A stretch of DNA of 64,000 nucleotides from Salinarimonas soli (GCF_008386575.1 NZ_VUOA01000027.1:1-64000), one strand, 5' to 3'. Shown: positions 37,862-48,091, numbered from the stretch's first letter. The notes: generated by a model from the sequence alone, not told the origin. Numbers and translations: made by a program.

Positions 37862-38597
37862 GACCCTGGCCTCCGCGCCCGTCCTTCCCTCCACCCGCCG
37901 CACCCTCCTCGACGCCCGCGATCTCCATGCCTGGTACGGCGAGAGCCACATCCTGCACGGCATGACCTTCACGATCCCCGAGGGCGAGGTCGTGACGCTG
38001 CTCGGGCGCAACGGCGCGGGCAAGACCACCACGATGCGCTCCATCATGGGGCTCCTGCGCAAGCGCGAGGGCTCGCTGGTCTATGACGGCACCGAGACCG
38101 TGGGACTGCCGCCGAACCGCATCGCGCGCCTCGGCATCGGCTACGTGCCCGAGGAGCGGGGCATCTTCGCGAGCCTCAATGTCCGCGAGAACCTGGAGCT
38201 GCCCCCCGTCGTGAAGCCCGGCGGGCTCACCACGGCGGAGGTCTACGAACTGTTCCCCCGCCTCCTCGAGCGCAAGGGCTCGCAGGGCACGAAGCTGTCG
38301 GGCGGCGAGCAGCAGATGCTCGCCATCGCCCGCATCCTGCGCACGGGCGCCAAGCTCCTGCTCCTCGACGAGCCGACCGAGGGCCTCGCCCCCGTGATCG
38401 TGCAGCAGATCGGCGAGATCATCCGCACGCTGCGCGCCAAGGGGTTCACGGTCCTGCTCGTCGAGCAGAACTTCCGCTTCGCCGCGACCGTCGCCGACCG
38501 CCATTACGTGGTGGAGCACGGGCGCGTCGTCGACGCCATCCTGAACGAGGATGTGCCGGCCAACACGGCCAAGCTGCAGGAGTACCTCGGGGTCTAG
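37854..38597 (+). CDS. livF: Branched-chain amino acid-type ABC transporter ATPase (LivF-like)
   Basis: 247 residues. An N-terminal extension precedes the cassette (LLDARDLHAWYGESHILHGM). Walker A GRNGAGKTT, signature LSGGEQQMLAIA and Walker B LLLDEPTEGL are present. The C-terminal VVEHGRVVDA stretch is characteristic of LivF. It forms the ATPase heterodimer with LivG. Confidence 0.93.
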   Translation: MLETLASAPVLPSTRRTLLDARDLHAWYGESHILHGMTFTIPEGEVVTLLGRNGAGKTTTMRSIMGLLRKREGSLVYDGTETVGLPPNRIARLGIGYVPEERGIFASLNVRENLELPPVVKPGGLTTAEVYELFPRLLERKGSQGTKLSGGEQQMLAIARILRTGAKLLLLDEPTEGLAPVIVQQIGEIIRTLRAKGFTVLLVEQNFRFAATVADRHYVVEHGRVVDAILNEDVPANTAKLQEYLGV

Positions 38598-38667
38598 GAC
38601 GACCCTGGGGCCTTGAGAGTATCTGGGCGCCCCGTCCGGCGCCCTAACGATAACAGAGGAGGAACGG

Positions 38668-39894
38668 ATGAACCTGAAGACCTGGCTTCTCGCCGCCACC
38701 GCGCTCGGCCTCGCCGGCGCGGCCCATGCCCAGTCGGGCGACGACGTCATCAAGATCGGCGTGCTCAACGACCAGTCGGGCCTCTACGCCGACATCTCGG
38801 GCCAGGGCTCGGTGTGGGCCGCCCGCAAGGCCGTCGAGGATTTCGGCGCCGCCGCCAAGGGCATGAAGGTCGAGGTGATCTTCGCCGACCACCAGAACAA
38901 GCCCGACGTGGGCTCCAACATCGCCCGCCAGTGGTTCGATCGCGACAACGTCGACCTCATCGTCGACGTGCCGACCTCCTCGGTCGCCCTCGCCGTCAAC
39001 GACGTGACCCGGCAGAAGAACAAGGTGTTCATCAACTCGGGCGCCGCCACCTCCGACCTCACGGGCAAGGCCTGCTCGCCCAACACGGTCCACTGGACTT
39101 ACGACACCTGGGCGCTCGCCAACGGCACCGGCAAGGCGGTGGTGCAGTCGGGCGGCAAGACCTGGTTCTTCCTCACCGCCGACTACGCCTTCGGCCACGC
39201 CCTCGAGCGCGACACGAAGGCGGTGGTGGAGGCCAATGGCGGCAAGGTGCTCGGCGCCGTGCGCACGCCCTTCCCCGGCACGGACTTCTCGTCGTTCCTG
39301 CTCCAGGCCCAGGCCTCCAAGGCGCAGATCATCGGCCTGGCGAATGCCGGCGGCGACACGATCAACTCGGTCAAGCAGGCCGAGGAGTTCGGCATCACGG
39401 CCGGCGGGCAGAACCTCGCCGCCCTGCTCATGTTCGTCTCCGACGTTCACGCGCTCGGCCTCAAGACCGCGCAGGGCCTCATCTACACCGACCCGTGGTA
39501 CTGGGATCAGAACGACAACAACCGCGCCTTCGCCAAGGAATTCGCGGCGGGCAACAAGGGCTCCCATCCGGGCATGACCCATGCGGGCGTCTATGCCGGC
39601 GTCCTCCACTACCTCAAGGCCGTCGAGGCCCTGAAGAAGGAGGGCAAGAACGAGAGCGACGGGTCCGTCGTGGTCGCCAAGATGAAGGAGATCCCCACGG
39701 ACGACCGCCTCTTCGGCAAGGGCACCGTCCGCGCCGACGGCCGCAAGGTCCATCCCATGTATCTGTGGGAGGTGAAGAAGCCGTCCGAGAGCAAGGGCCC
39801 CTGGGACTATCTCAAGCTGCGGGCCACGATCCCCGTCGACCAGGCCTTCCGGCCCCTCGACCAGGGCGAGTGCCCGCTCGTGAAGAAGACCTGA
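38668..39894 (+). CDS. Branched-chain amino acid-type ABC transporter substrate-binding protein
   Basis: 408 residues. A Sec signal peptide ends at AHA before QSGDDVIKIG. The mature protein is a periplasmic type I binding fold (IKIGVLNDQSGLYADISGQG; SNIARQWFDRDNVDLIVD; AGVYAGVLHYLKAVEALKK). The conserved binding-loop segment is NSGAATSDLTGKAC. Paralogues bind leucine/isoleucine/valine, urea, amides or aromatic acids; the ligand here is unknown. AGAGGAGGAA precedes the ATG. Confidence 0.92.
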   Translation: MNLKTWLLAATALGLAGAAHAQSGDDVIKIGVLNDQSGLYADISGQGSVWAARKAVEDFGAAAKGMKVEVIFADHQNKPDVGSNIARQWFDRDNVDLIVDVPTSSVALAVNDVTRQKNKVFINSGAATSDLTGKACSPNTVHWTYDTWALANGTGKAVVQSGGKTWFFLTADYAFGHALERDTKAVVEANGGKVLGAVRTPFPGTDFSSFLLQAQASKAQIIGLANAGGDTINSVKQAEEFGITAGGQNLAALLMFVSDVHALGLKTAQGLIYTDPWYWDQNDNNRAFAKEFAAGNKGSHPGMTHAGVYAGVLHYLKAVEALKKEGKNESDGSVVVAKMKEIPTDDRLFGKGTVRADGRKVHPMYLWEVKKPSESKGPWDYLKLRATIPVDQAFRPLDQGECPLVKKT

Positions 39895-39903
39895 CGCGCC
39901 TCG

Positions 39904-39930
39904 CGGAGCCCGGCACCCCGCCGGGCTCCG
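39904..39930 (+). terminator. Hairpin between binding protein and permease genes
   Basis: CGGAGCCCGG and CCGGGCTCCG form a perfect 10-bp stem with a 7-nt loop, 9 bp past the binding-protein stop. A partial terminator or 3' stabiliser here would make the binding protein more abundant than the permeases, a common pattern. Confidence 0.55.
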
Positions 39931-40010
39931 CCCCCTCGACCGACGCCCGCGCCGCGCGCCGCACCGACGAGCCGGGCTCCGCCCCTGACCGCCGAGGATC
40001 AACGCCCATC

Positions 40011-40892
40011 ATGTTCGAGCTCATCGGCATCCCGCCCCAGGCCCTGTTCGGCCAGCTCATGCTCGGCCTCATCAACGGCGCGTTCTACGCGTTGCTGAGC
40101 CTCGGGCTCGCGGTGATCTTCGGCCTGCTCAACGTCATCAACTTCACCCACGGCGCCCAGTACATGATGGGCGCCTTCGTGGCCTGGATGCTGCTCAACT
40201 GGGTCGGCGTGCCCTATTGGGGGGCCCTGATCATCGCGCCGGTGCTCGTCGGCGCCTTCGGGATCGTGCTGGAGCGGCTGTTCCTGTCGCGGCTCTACCA
40301 CCTCGACCACCTCTACGGCCTTCTCCTCACCTTCGGCCTCGCGCTGATCCTGGAGGGCCTGTTCCGCAGCCAGTTCGGCTCCTCGGGGCTGCCCTACGGC
40401 AACCCGCTGCCCGGTGGCACCAATCTCGGCTTCATGTTCCTGCCCTGGTACCGGGCCTGGGTCGTGGGCTTCTCGCTCTTCGTGTGCCTCGCGACCTGGT
40501 TCGTGATCGAGCGCACCAAGCTCGGCTCGTACCTGCGCGCCGCCACCGAGCGGCCGGACCTCGTCCAGGCCTTCGGGGTCAACGTGCCGCGCATGATCAC
40601 GCTCACCTACGGCTTCGGGGTGGGGCTTGCGGCGCTGGCCGGCGTGCTCGCCGCGCCCGCCTACCAGGTCAGCCCGACCATGGGCTCGAACCTCATCATC
40701 ATCGTCTTCGCCGTGGTGGTGATCGGCGGCATGGGCTCGATCCTGGGCTCCGTGATCACGGGCTTCGGGCTCGGGATCGTGGAGGGGCTCACCAAGGTGT
40801 TCTATCCGGAGGCATCGGCCACCGTGATCTTCGTCGTGATGGCGATCGTGCTGCTGGTGCGGCCGGCGGGCCTCTTCGGCACCGCGAAGTAA
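40011..40892 (+). CDS. livH: Branched-chain amino acid-type ABC transporter permease (LivH-like)
   Basis: 293 residues with about eight membrane helices. The LivH N-terminus (LMLGLINGAFYALLSLGLAV, then FGLLNVINFTHGAQYMMG) and the coupling region LGSYLRAATERPDLVQAFGV are clear, as is the end MGSILGSVITGFGLGIVEG. It builds the channel with LivM. ATG 40011 follows GCCGAGGATCAACGCCCATC, a moderate ribosome-binding site. Confidence 0.93.
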   Translation: MFELIGIPPQALFGQLMLGLINGAFYALLSLGLAVIFGLLNVINFTHGAQYMMGAFVAWMLLNWVGVPYWGALIIAPVLVGAFGIVLERLFLSRLYHLDHLYGLLLTFGLALILEGLFRSQFGSSGLPYGNPLPGGTNLGFMFLPWYRAWVVGFSLFVCLATWFVIERTKLGSYLRAATERPDLVQAFGVNVPRMITLTYGFGVGLAALAGVLAAPAYQVSPTMGSNLIIIVFAVVVIGGMGSILGSVITGFGLGIVEGLTKVFYPEASATVIFVVMAIVLLVRPAGLFGTAK

Positions 40893-40910
40893 GACAAGCG
40901 AGGGCTCGCC

Positions 40911-41897
40911 ATGCTGAAGACCCAGACCCCGATCCTCGCCGAGAGCCCCGCCGCTCCCCCGAAGGCCGCCTCCACCACCGGGCGCGACCTCATGATCTTC
41001 GGCGGGCTGCTGCTGCTCCTCGCGGCAGCGCCTTTGGTGCTCTATCCCGTCTTCCTCATGAAGGTTTTGTGCTTCGCGCTCTTCGCGCTCGCCTTCAACC
41101 TGCTCATCGGCTACGTGGGCCTGCTCTCGTTCGGACACGCCATGTTCTTCGGCGGCGCGGCCTATGTCTCGGCCTACACGGTCAAGGCCTGGGGCTGGAC
41201 GCCCGAGCTCGGCATCCTGGCGGGCACGGCCTGCGCGGGCGTGCTGGGCGCCGTCGTGGGAAGCCTCGCGATCCGCCGACAGGGCATCTACTTCGCCATG
41301 GTGACCCTGGCGCTCGCCCAGATGTTCTTCTTCTTCTGCCTCCAGGCCCCCTTCACGGGCGGCGAGGACGGCATCCAGGGGGTCCCGCGCCGGCCGATCC
41401 TCGGCCTCATCGACACCACCCGCGACATCAACCTCTATTTCGTGGTGCTCGCGATTTTCGCGCTCGGCTTCCTGGTGATCTACCGCACGATCCACTCCCC
41501 GTTCGGGCAGGTGCTCAAGGCCATCCGCGAGAACGAGCCGCGCGCGATCTCCCTCGGCTACCGCACGGACCAGTACAAGCTCCTCGCCTTCGTGATCTCG
41601 GCGACGCTCGCTGGGCTTGCCGGCGCCACGAAGGCCGTCGTCTTCCAGCTCGCCTCCCTCACCGACGTCGCCTGGCAGATGTCGGGCGAGGTGGTGCTCA
41701 TGACCCTCGTCGGGGGTCTCGGCACGGTGTTCGGCCCCATCGTGGGCGCCGCCGTCATCATCACGATGCAGAACTACCTCGCGGGTTTCGGCGAATGGGT
41801 GCTCGTGATCCAGGGCGCCATCTTCGTGGTGGTCGTGCTGCTCTTCCGCCGCGGCATCGTGGGCGAGCTCGCGGCCTTCCTGGGCCGGCGGACCTGA
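40911..41897 (+). CDS. livM: Branched-chain amino acid-type ABC transporter permease (LivM-like)
   Basis: 328 residues with about nine membrane helices. Signature segments include AFNLLIGYVGLLSFGHAMFF and IHSPFGQVLKAIRENEPRAI, the cytoplasmic EAA-like loop. It is the fifth and last gene of the operon (ATPases, binding protein, permeases), 18 bp after livH. A strong terminator follows. Confidence 0.93.
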   Translation: MLKTQTPILAESPAAPPKAASTTGRDLMIFGGLLLLLAAAPLVLYPVFLMKVLCFALFALAFNLLIGYVGLLSFGHAMFFGGAAYVSAYTVKAWGWTPELGILAGTACAGVLGAVVGSLAIRRQGIYFAMVTLALAQMFFFFCLQAPFTGGEDGIQGVPRRPILGLIDTTRDINLYFVVLAIFALGFLVIYRTIHSPFGQVLKAIRENEPRAISLGYRTDQYKLLAFVISATLAGLAGATKAVVFQLASLTDVAWQMSGEVVLMTLVGGLGTVFGPIVGAAVIITMQNYLAGFGEWVLVIQGAIFVVVVLLFRRGIVGELAAFLGRRT

Positions 41898-41926
41898 GCC
41901 CGCCGGCCGGGGCGCCGTTCTGACGA

Positions 41927-41962
41927 GACCGGGCCGGGAGGCGGCGTTCTCCCGGCCCGGTC
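41927..41962. terminator. Bidirectional terminator between livM and the DUF1127 gene
   Basis: A perfect 14-bp stem (GACCGGGCCGGGAG and its complement) with an 8-nt loop sits between two convergent genes, 2 bp from the DUF1127 stop. It can terminate both transcripts. Confidence 0.75.
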
Positions 41963-41964
41963 CG

Positions 41965-42222
41965 TCACAGGCGCAGCCCGTCGCCCCCGAGCGACGCGGG
42001 CACCGGGCGGACGCGGGAGCGGCCGTTGCGCACCGCATCCTCGATCGCGCCCCGGTCGAGGCCGATGTCGTGCAAGCGGTGATCGTCGAAGGACTCGAGC
42101 TGGCGTAGGTCGCGATGGACGCGCATCTCGCGGCGGATCGCTGCCAGGATGCCGCGCAAGGCGGCGAGAACGCGGAACGCGGGCGCGGCAGACGCCGCGC
42201 GGAAGGACATGAGCTGGGCCAT
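41965..42222 (-). CDS. DUF1127 domain small protein
   Basis: 85 residues. The DUF1127 motif is in the C-terminal half: RREMRVHRDLRQLESFDDHR, then LHDIGLDRGAIEDAVRNGRS. These small basic proteins are widespread in Alphaproteobacteria, and short members have been linked to RNA binding and phosphate/carbon metabolism in Agrobacterium and Rhodobacter. AGGAGATCACG before ATG 42222 is a good ribosome-binding site. It is divergent from a LysR gene. Confidence 0.87.
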   Translation of the reverse strand: MAQLMSFRAASAAPAFRVLAALRGILAAIRREMRVHRDLRQLESFDDHRLHDIGLDRGAIEDAVRNGRSRVRPVPASLGGDGLRL

Positions 42223-42432
42223 CGTGATCTCCTGGTTTTCATGGGTTGGGCACAGGCCGCCTGGTGCCGCACGGCCTGGGCATGCGGGACCGTTCGCGAA
42301 AGCGGCCTCTCGCGGGGGGCATGCGATGGGTCGGGCGGCCGCCATCCGGCCTGTCGGGTCACGTCGTCGGCGCTCAACAGCGGGCGTCGATGGCGATGAG
42401 GGGAGGTTAGGCGCGGGGCTTGAATTAGGGAA

Positions 42433-42471
42433 ATGAATGTTCATTATCTGTGGGATAAGGATCTCTTATCC
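42433..42471. promoter_or_regulatory. Two palindromes in the DUF1127 / LysR divergent region
   Basis: ATGAA-TG-TTCAT (42433-42444) and GGATAAG-GATCT-CTTATCC (42453-42471) are perfect inverted repeats close together, the second ending 11 bp before the LysR ATG. Such dyads are typical operator sites; autoregulation by the LysR protein is the simplest reading. Confidence 0.5.
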
Positions 42472-42482
42472 GTGGAGCCCCG

Positions 42483-43358
42483 ATGAGCCGCAACCTCGAC
42501 ACCGCGCTGCTGCGCGCCTTCGTGGCGGTGGCCGAGACCGCCGGGATGACCTCGGCCGCCAACGTGCTCAATCTCACGCAGGCTGCCGTGAGCCAGCAGA
42601 TCAAGCGGCTGGAGGATCAGCTCGGCCAGCCGCTCTTCACCCGGGACCGGCGGGGCCTCAGCCTCACGGGCGCCGGGGAGCGGCTCTTTGGCAAGGCCAA
42701 GCGCCTGCTTGCCCTCAACGACGAGATCTGGTCGGACATGACGAGCGCGGTGCATGAGGGCCAGGTCCGCCTCGGCATCCCCTACGACCTCGTGACCGCC
42801 TATCTGCCGCCCGTGCTGAAGACCTTCGCGCGGGCCTATCCGCGGGTGCGGATCGCCCTGGAATGTCGCTCGTCGCCGCGCCTGCGCGAGGCGCTCGCCG
42901 CGGGCGAGATCGACCTCGCGCTCGCCACCGAGCGCGAGGTGGGGCCTGATGGCGAGGCGCTCGTCTCCGACCGGCTGGTCTGGGTCGGGGCGCGGGGCGG
43001 CGAGGCGCACGCGCAGCGCCCCCTCCCCGTCTCCATCGGCAGCGAGAGCTGCGCCTTCCGTCCCTCGGTGCTCGACGCCCTGCGGGCGGCGGCGATCGAA
43101 TGGCGGGCCGTGACCGAGATCAGCAACATGGACGCGATCAACGCCACCGTGGAAACCGACCTCGCCGTCATGACCCTGCTGGCGAGCACCGTTCCGGCGA
43201 CGCTCGAGGTGCTGCCGCCGGAGGCCGGCCTTCCCGCCCTTCCTGTCTTCTCGATCAATCTCTACCGGCCGCGCACGGGCCTCACCCCCGTGGCGGCGGA
43301 GCTGGCGCGGCACATCCGCGATGGCTTCGTGTGCCGCCATCAGCGGCAAGCGGCCTGA
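42483..43358 (+). CDS. LysR family transcriptional regulator
   Basis: 291 residues. Winged helix-turn-helix FVAVAETAGMTSAANVLNLT then QAAVSQQIKRLEDQLGQPLF; the effector domain begins GQVRLGIPYDLVTAYLPPVL. The target is unknown. It starts beside a DUF1127 gene on the opposite strand with two dyads between. Its 3' end overlaps rnhB if that gene starts at 43321. Confidence 0.9.
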   Translation: MSRNLDTALLRAFVAVAETAGMTSAANVLNLTQAAVSQQIKRLEDQLGQPLFTRDRRGLSLTGAGERLFGKAKRLLALNDEIWSDMTSAVHEGQVRLGIPYDLVTAYLPPVLKTFARAYPRVRIALECRSSPRLREALAAGEIDLALATEREVGPDGEALVSDRLVWVGARGGEAHAQRPLPVSIGSESCAFRPSVLDALRAAAIEWRAVTEISNMDAINATVETDLAVMTLLASTVPATLEVLPPEAGLPALPVFSINLYRPRTGLTPVAAELARHIRDGFVCRHQRQAA

Positions 43359-43980
43359 GGCCGTGGCCCGTCCCGGCCTGGATTTTGCCCTGGAGCGCTC
43401 GCTCCTTGCAGGCGGGCACCGCCTCATCGCAGGCCTCGACGAGGTCGGACGCGGTCCCCTCGCCGGGCCCGTGGTGGCGGCGGCCGTGGTGCTCGACCCC
43501 GCGCGCATCCCGGAGGGCCTCGCCGATTCGAAGGCGCTGAGCGCGAATCGGCGGGAGCGAATCGCCGCTGCGATCCTCGAATCGGCCCATGTCGGCATCG
43601 GCACGGCCTCGCCCGCCAGCATCGACCGGCTCAACATCCGCGGCGCCACCCTGCGTGCCCTGTGCCGGGCGCTCGCTGCCCTCCCCTGCCGTCCCGATCT
43701 CGCCCTCGTCGACGGGCGCGACGTGCCCGATTTTCCTTGCGCCGCCAGGGCCATCGTCCGGGGCGACGCCTCGGTCGCTTCCATCGCGGCGGCCTCCATC
43801 GTGGCGAAGGTCGTGCGCGACCGCATGATGGCGCGGCTCGGCGCGCACCTGCCGGCCTTCGGATTCGAGCGCAACGCCGGCTATCCGACGGCCAGCCACC
43901 GGGCGGCGCTGCGGGCGGCGGGCCCGACCTCTTTTCATCGCCTGAGCTTCGCCCCCTGCCGCGAAGCGCGCGATCCTTAA
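43321..43980 (+). CDS. rnhB: Ribonuclease HII
   Basis: Up to 219 residues. The catalytic DEVGRG motif (IAGLDEVGRGPLAGPV), the LVDGRDVPDF segment and the later SIAAASIVAKVVRDRMM give the acidic active site of RNase HII, which removes RNA from RNA:DNA hybrids and misincorporated ribonucleotides. The start is uncertain: ATG 43321 overlaps the LysR gene by 38 bp, while GTG 43363 would begin just after it. It precedes ccrM, a frequent pairing in this order. Confidence 0.93.
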   Translation: MASCAAISGKRPEAVARPGLDFALERSLLAGGHRLIAGLDEVGRGPLAGPVVAAAVVLDPARIPEGLADSKALSANRRERIAAAILESAHVGIGTASPASIDRLNIRGATLRALCRALAALPCRPDLALVDGRDVPDFPCAARAIVRGDASVASIAAASIVAKVVRDRMMARLGAHLPAFGFERNAGYPTASHRAALRAAGPTSFHRLSFAPCREARDP

Positions 43981-43990
43981 CGACCGTTAA
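43977..43990 (+). promoter_or_regulatory. CtrA-like box upstream of ccrM
   Basis: TTAA-N6-TTAA (TTAACGACCGTTAA) spans the rnhB stop codon, about 135 bp before the ccrM start. The CtrA consensus is TTAA-N7-TTAA, so the spacing is one base short. CtrA is known to activate ccrM in Caulobacter, which makes this worth recording. Confidence 0.4.
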
Positions 43991-44123
43991 GGACAAAAGC
44001 CCAACGATCTCAACGCATGGGCAAAAGGTGCCGCCCCAGATCGGGACGCGATTTTCTCGCCCCGACAACGCGGTCTTTACCCTAACGGACCATGATCATC
44101 CTCGTCAGTTGCGTAACCGGTGA

Positions 44124-45308
<1,185 letters not shown>

Positions 45309-45321
45309 GACTACAATGAAA

Positions 45322-45345
45322 ACCCTCTCCCCCCGGGGAGAGGGT
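45322..45345. terminator. Bidirectional terminator after ccrM
   Basis: ACCCTCTCCCC and GGGGAGAGGGT form a perfect 11-bp stem with a 2-nt loop (shorter in practice), between convergent ccrM and the secreted protein gene. ATGAAA precedes it, giving TTTTCAT on the minus strand. Confidence 0.75.
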
Positions 45346-45366
45346 GGAGATCGCTGGATACCCGTC

Positions 45367-45813
45367 TCAGTCCTTGTAGACCGGACGTCCCACCGGCACC
45401 CAGGCGCGGCGGGCGGGCTCGATCAGGACGGGGTGGGCGACGTGGCCGTACCGGGCCGGGATCGCCACGGGGACGATTTCCTCAGGCTGGACCAGCACCT
45501 GCCGGTGGCGCGTCTCGTATTGGGCGGGGATCGTGACCCAGCAGCCGATCCGGCGGCCATAGGGGTCGAGGCTCACCTGCCAGACCCGGCGCTCCGGAGC
45601 GACCACCACGGTCTCGGTCACGGTCTCGTAGCGGGCCGGGATCACGTGGGTCAGGGTGCGCGGCGCGCGGGTCATGACGCGCTCGTGATAGGTACCGTAG
45701 ACCGGCGGATGGACCGCCTCGCGATAGCAGGTCACGCAAGGCGCGCCGCCCGCGAGCGCCGCGGAGGCCGACAGGGCAAGGCCGGCCAGAGCCGGAACGA
45801 CGAGACGCAACAT
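45367..45813 (-). CDS. Secreted repeat protein of unknown function
   Basis: 148 residues with a Sec signal peptide (MLRLVVPALAGLALSASAAL). The mature part repeats a motif of the kind IPARYETVTETVVVAPERRV, then IPAQYETRHRQVLVQPEE, then IPARYGHVAHPVLIEPARR, about 40-50 residues per unit. One Cys pair (CVTC) is near the mature N-terminus. The pattern resembles the short beta-rich repeats of several alphaproteobacterial periplasmic proteins. I do not recognise a function. Confidence 0.75.
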   Translation of the reverse strand: MLRLVVPALAGLALSASAALAGGAPCVTCYREAVHPPVYGTYHERVMTRAPRTLTHVIPARYETVTETVVVAPERRVWQVSLDPYGRRIGCWVTIPAQYETRHRQVLVQPEEIVPVAIPARYGHVAHPVLIEPARRAWVPVGRPVYKD

Positions 45814-45927
45814 GGGACGAACTCCAAAGGAGGCGCCCGTCGAGCGGCGCCGTTGCCTTCGACGAAACGGGAGAACGCCTGTGCTTTCAAGCGGAAGCGG
45901 GGGTTAAGGTAAAGTTCGCGCGCCCCC

Positions 45928-48003
45928 TCAGCTCCGGTTGGGCCGCCGCCCCTCCGAGAGCCAGGCTGCCAGCAACGCCCCGAGCAGCAGCGCGAGACCG
46001 AGGAAGCCGAGCGCCAGCGGCAGCACGGAGACGCCCCGCACGATCGCCGTGTCGCTCGGCCGGATGCCGATCCAGTCGCCGCCCGCGAGCCGCGTCCCCG
46101 AGCGGACCGACTGGATGCGCGGCACGACCACGTCGTCGCCCGTCGCCGCCACCCGGCGCACCGAACCGCCGGTCGCCTCGGCGAGCGGGCGCAGGGCCTC
46201 GGTGTCGCTGAACACGTTGGCGAGCTCGCGGGGATTGGGCGGGCCGATGCTCACGAAAGCCACCAGGTCGCCCGAGCGCAGGGTGTGGAGCCCCAGCTCG
46301 CGGGCAGGCACCTGGGCCGTGAACAGGCCCGGCGTCTCGGGCTCCAGGGCGACGGTGCGCTCGGCGCCGCTCGGCGCCGTGACCCGCACGGGCGCGGCCT
46401 CGTCGGCCATGGTCTGGCGCTCGATGCGGATGTCGCGGTTGGCGGCGCTCGCACGCAGGGCCTCCTCTTCCAGCCCCGGCTCCTTCATGAGCCAGTGCGC
46501 GAGGCGGCGCAGGAGATCGAGATGCGGCCCGCCCTCCCGGAAGCCCCGCGCCCAGAGCCAGGCATGGTCCGAGAGCAGCAGGGCCACCCGGCCCTTGTCC
46601 TCGCGCCGCAGCACCAGGAGGGGCCTGTCGCCCGCGCCCTGCATCACCGTGGTCCCGTTGCGCACCTCGGTCCCGAGCAGGCGCAGCCACTCGCCCCAGG
46701 CGGGCGGGCTCTGCTCGGAGCCCGGCAGGGCGCGGCTGACGGGGTGGCGCTGACCCATGGCGGTGATGCCGGGGCGGTACGGCTCCTCGATGATCCGCCC
46801 GTCGGGCGAGCCGGGGATGATCGGCGACAACCGGGTGCGGGCGAGGCTCGCGGGCGAGGCGAATTCAGGCCCCGCCGCCACGAGCACCGCGCCGCCCTCG
46901 CGCACGTAGCGCACGATGTTGTCGAAATAGGTCGCCGGCAGGACGCTCTGGTTGGCGTAGCGGTCGAAGATGATGAGGTCGAACTCCTTGATCTTCTGCT
47001 GGAACAGCTCCCGGGTCGGGAAGGCGATCAGGGACAATTCGTTGATGGGGGTGCCGTCCTGCTTCTCGGGCGGGCGCAGGATGGTGAAGTGGACGAGATC
47101 GACGTTCGCGTCGGACTTCAGGAGGTTGCGCCAGGTGCGCTCGCCCGCGTGGGGCTCGCCCGAGACGAGAAGCACCCGCAGCTTCTCCCGGATGCCCTCG
47201 ATGGTGACCACCGCCCGGTTGTTGGCGGCGGTGAGCTCCTCGGGCAGCGGATCGACCTCGATTTCCACCACGTTCGGCCCGCCGTGATCGACCCGCACGG
47301 GAATCGAGAACGGCCGGTCGGCCTGGACGGTGCGCCGGGCGATCACCTGGCCGTCGCGGCGCACCTGGATCTGGGCCTGGCCCGTGCCGTTGCGCTCGTC
47401 GACCTGCGCCGTGATGGTCTGGTCGCGGCCCACGATGCCGAAGCGCGGCGCGCGCAGGAGCACGATGCGGCGGTCGCGCTCGTTGGGGCGCCCGGTGACG
47501 AGGGCGTGGACGGGGCCCTTGAGCGAGAGCTGCGCGGCGTTCGCAGGGATGTCGTGGACGACGCCGTCGGTGACGAGGATCGCGCCCGCGACCCGCTCGG
47601 GCGCCACGTCGGCAAGGCCGTTGGCGAGCGCCCCGAACAGGCGCGTGCCGTCGTCGCCCTCCCCGTCGCCGGCCTCGATGAAGCGGGGCTCGACGTTGGT
47701 CATGGCGCCGAGCCGCCTCTGCAGCTCGCCCCTCACCCGGTCGGTCATGGCGGCGCGGTCGCCCAGGGTCTGCGAGGTGGAGCGGTCGATGACCACTGCC
47801 ACCACGTCCTTCACGGGTTCGCGCTCCTCCTGGATGAGCGAGGGATTGGCGAGCGCCAGCAGGATGAGCACCAGGGCCACGGCCCGCAGGAGCGCCACGG
47901 GCCCGCGGGTGACGACCGCGAACACGGCGAGCACGGCCACGACGGCGGCGAGCCCCCACAGGACGTATTCGGGCACCAGCGGCGAGAACGAGACGGACAG
48001 CAC
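45928..48003 (-). CDS. Membrane protein with VWA-like and glutamine amidotransferase-like regions
   Basis: 691 residues from GTG 48003. Two N-terminal membrane helices (YVLWGLAAVVAVLAVFAVVT; ALLRAVALVLILLALANPSL) precede a von Willebrand A-like segment with the MIDAS pattern DRSTS (about 73-77). A flavodoxin/class I amidotransferase-like region follows (LRVLLVSGEPHAGERTWRNL; YVREGGAVLVAAGPEF). A C-terminal helix anchors the end. It is the last gene of the MoxR operon, after the DUF4159 gene. Confidence 0.82.
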   Translation of the reverse strand: MLSVSFSPLVPEYVLWGLAAVVAVLAVFAVVTRGPVALLRAVALVLILLALANPSLIQEEREPVKDVVAVVIDRSTSQTLGDRAAMTDRVRGELQRRLGAMTNVEPRFIEAGDGEGDDGTRLFGALANGLADVAPERVAGAILVTDGVVHDIPANAAQLSLKGPVHALVTGRPNERDRRIVLLRAPRFGIVGRDQTITAQVDERNGTGQAQIQVRRDGQVIARRTVQADRPFSIPVRVDHGGPNVVEIEVDPLPEELTAANNRAVVTIEGIREKLRVLLVSGEPHAGERTWRNLLKSDANVDLVHFTILRPPEKQDGTPINELSLIAFPTRELFQQKIKEFDLIIFDRYANQSVLPATYFDNIVRYVREGGAVLVAAGPEFASPASLARTRLSPIIPGSPDGRIIEEPYRPGITAMGQRHPVSRALPGSEQSPPAWGEWLRLLGTEVRNGTTVMQGAGDRPLLVLRREDKGRVALLLSDHAWLWARGFREGGPHLDLLRRLAHWLMKEPGLEEEALRASAANRDIRIERQTMADEAAPVRVTAPSGAERTVALEPETPGLFTAQVPARELGLHTLRSGDLVAFVSIGPPNPRELANVFSDTEALRPLAEATGGSVRRVAATGDDVVVPRIQSVRSGTRLAGGDWIGIRPSDTAIVRGVSVLPLALGFLGLALLLGALLAAWLSEGRRPNRS

Positions 48004-48091
48004 GGGGCTCTTCTCCTGGCCGGTGCCCCTCGCGGGGCCTCCGGCATGTGGTCTGGTCTGGCGCGCGGCGGGGCCCCGCCGCGCCTAAGGG

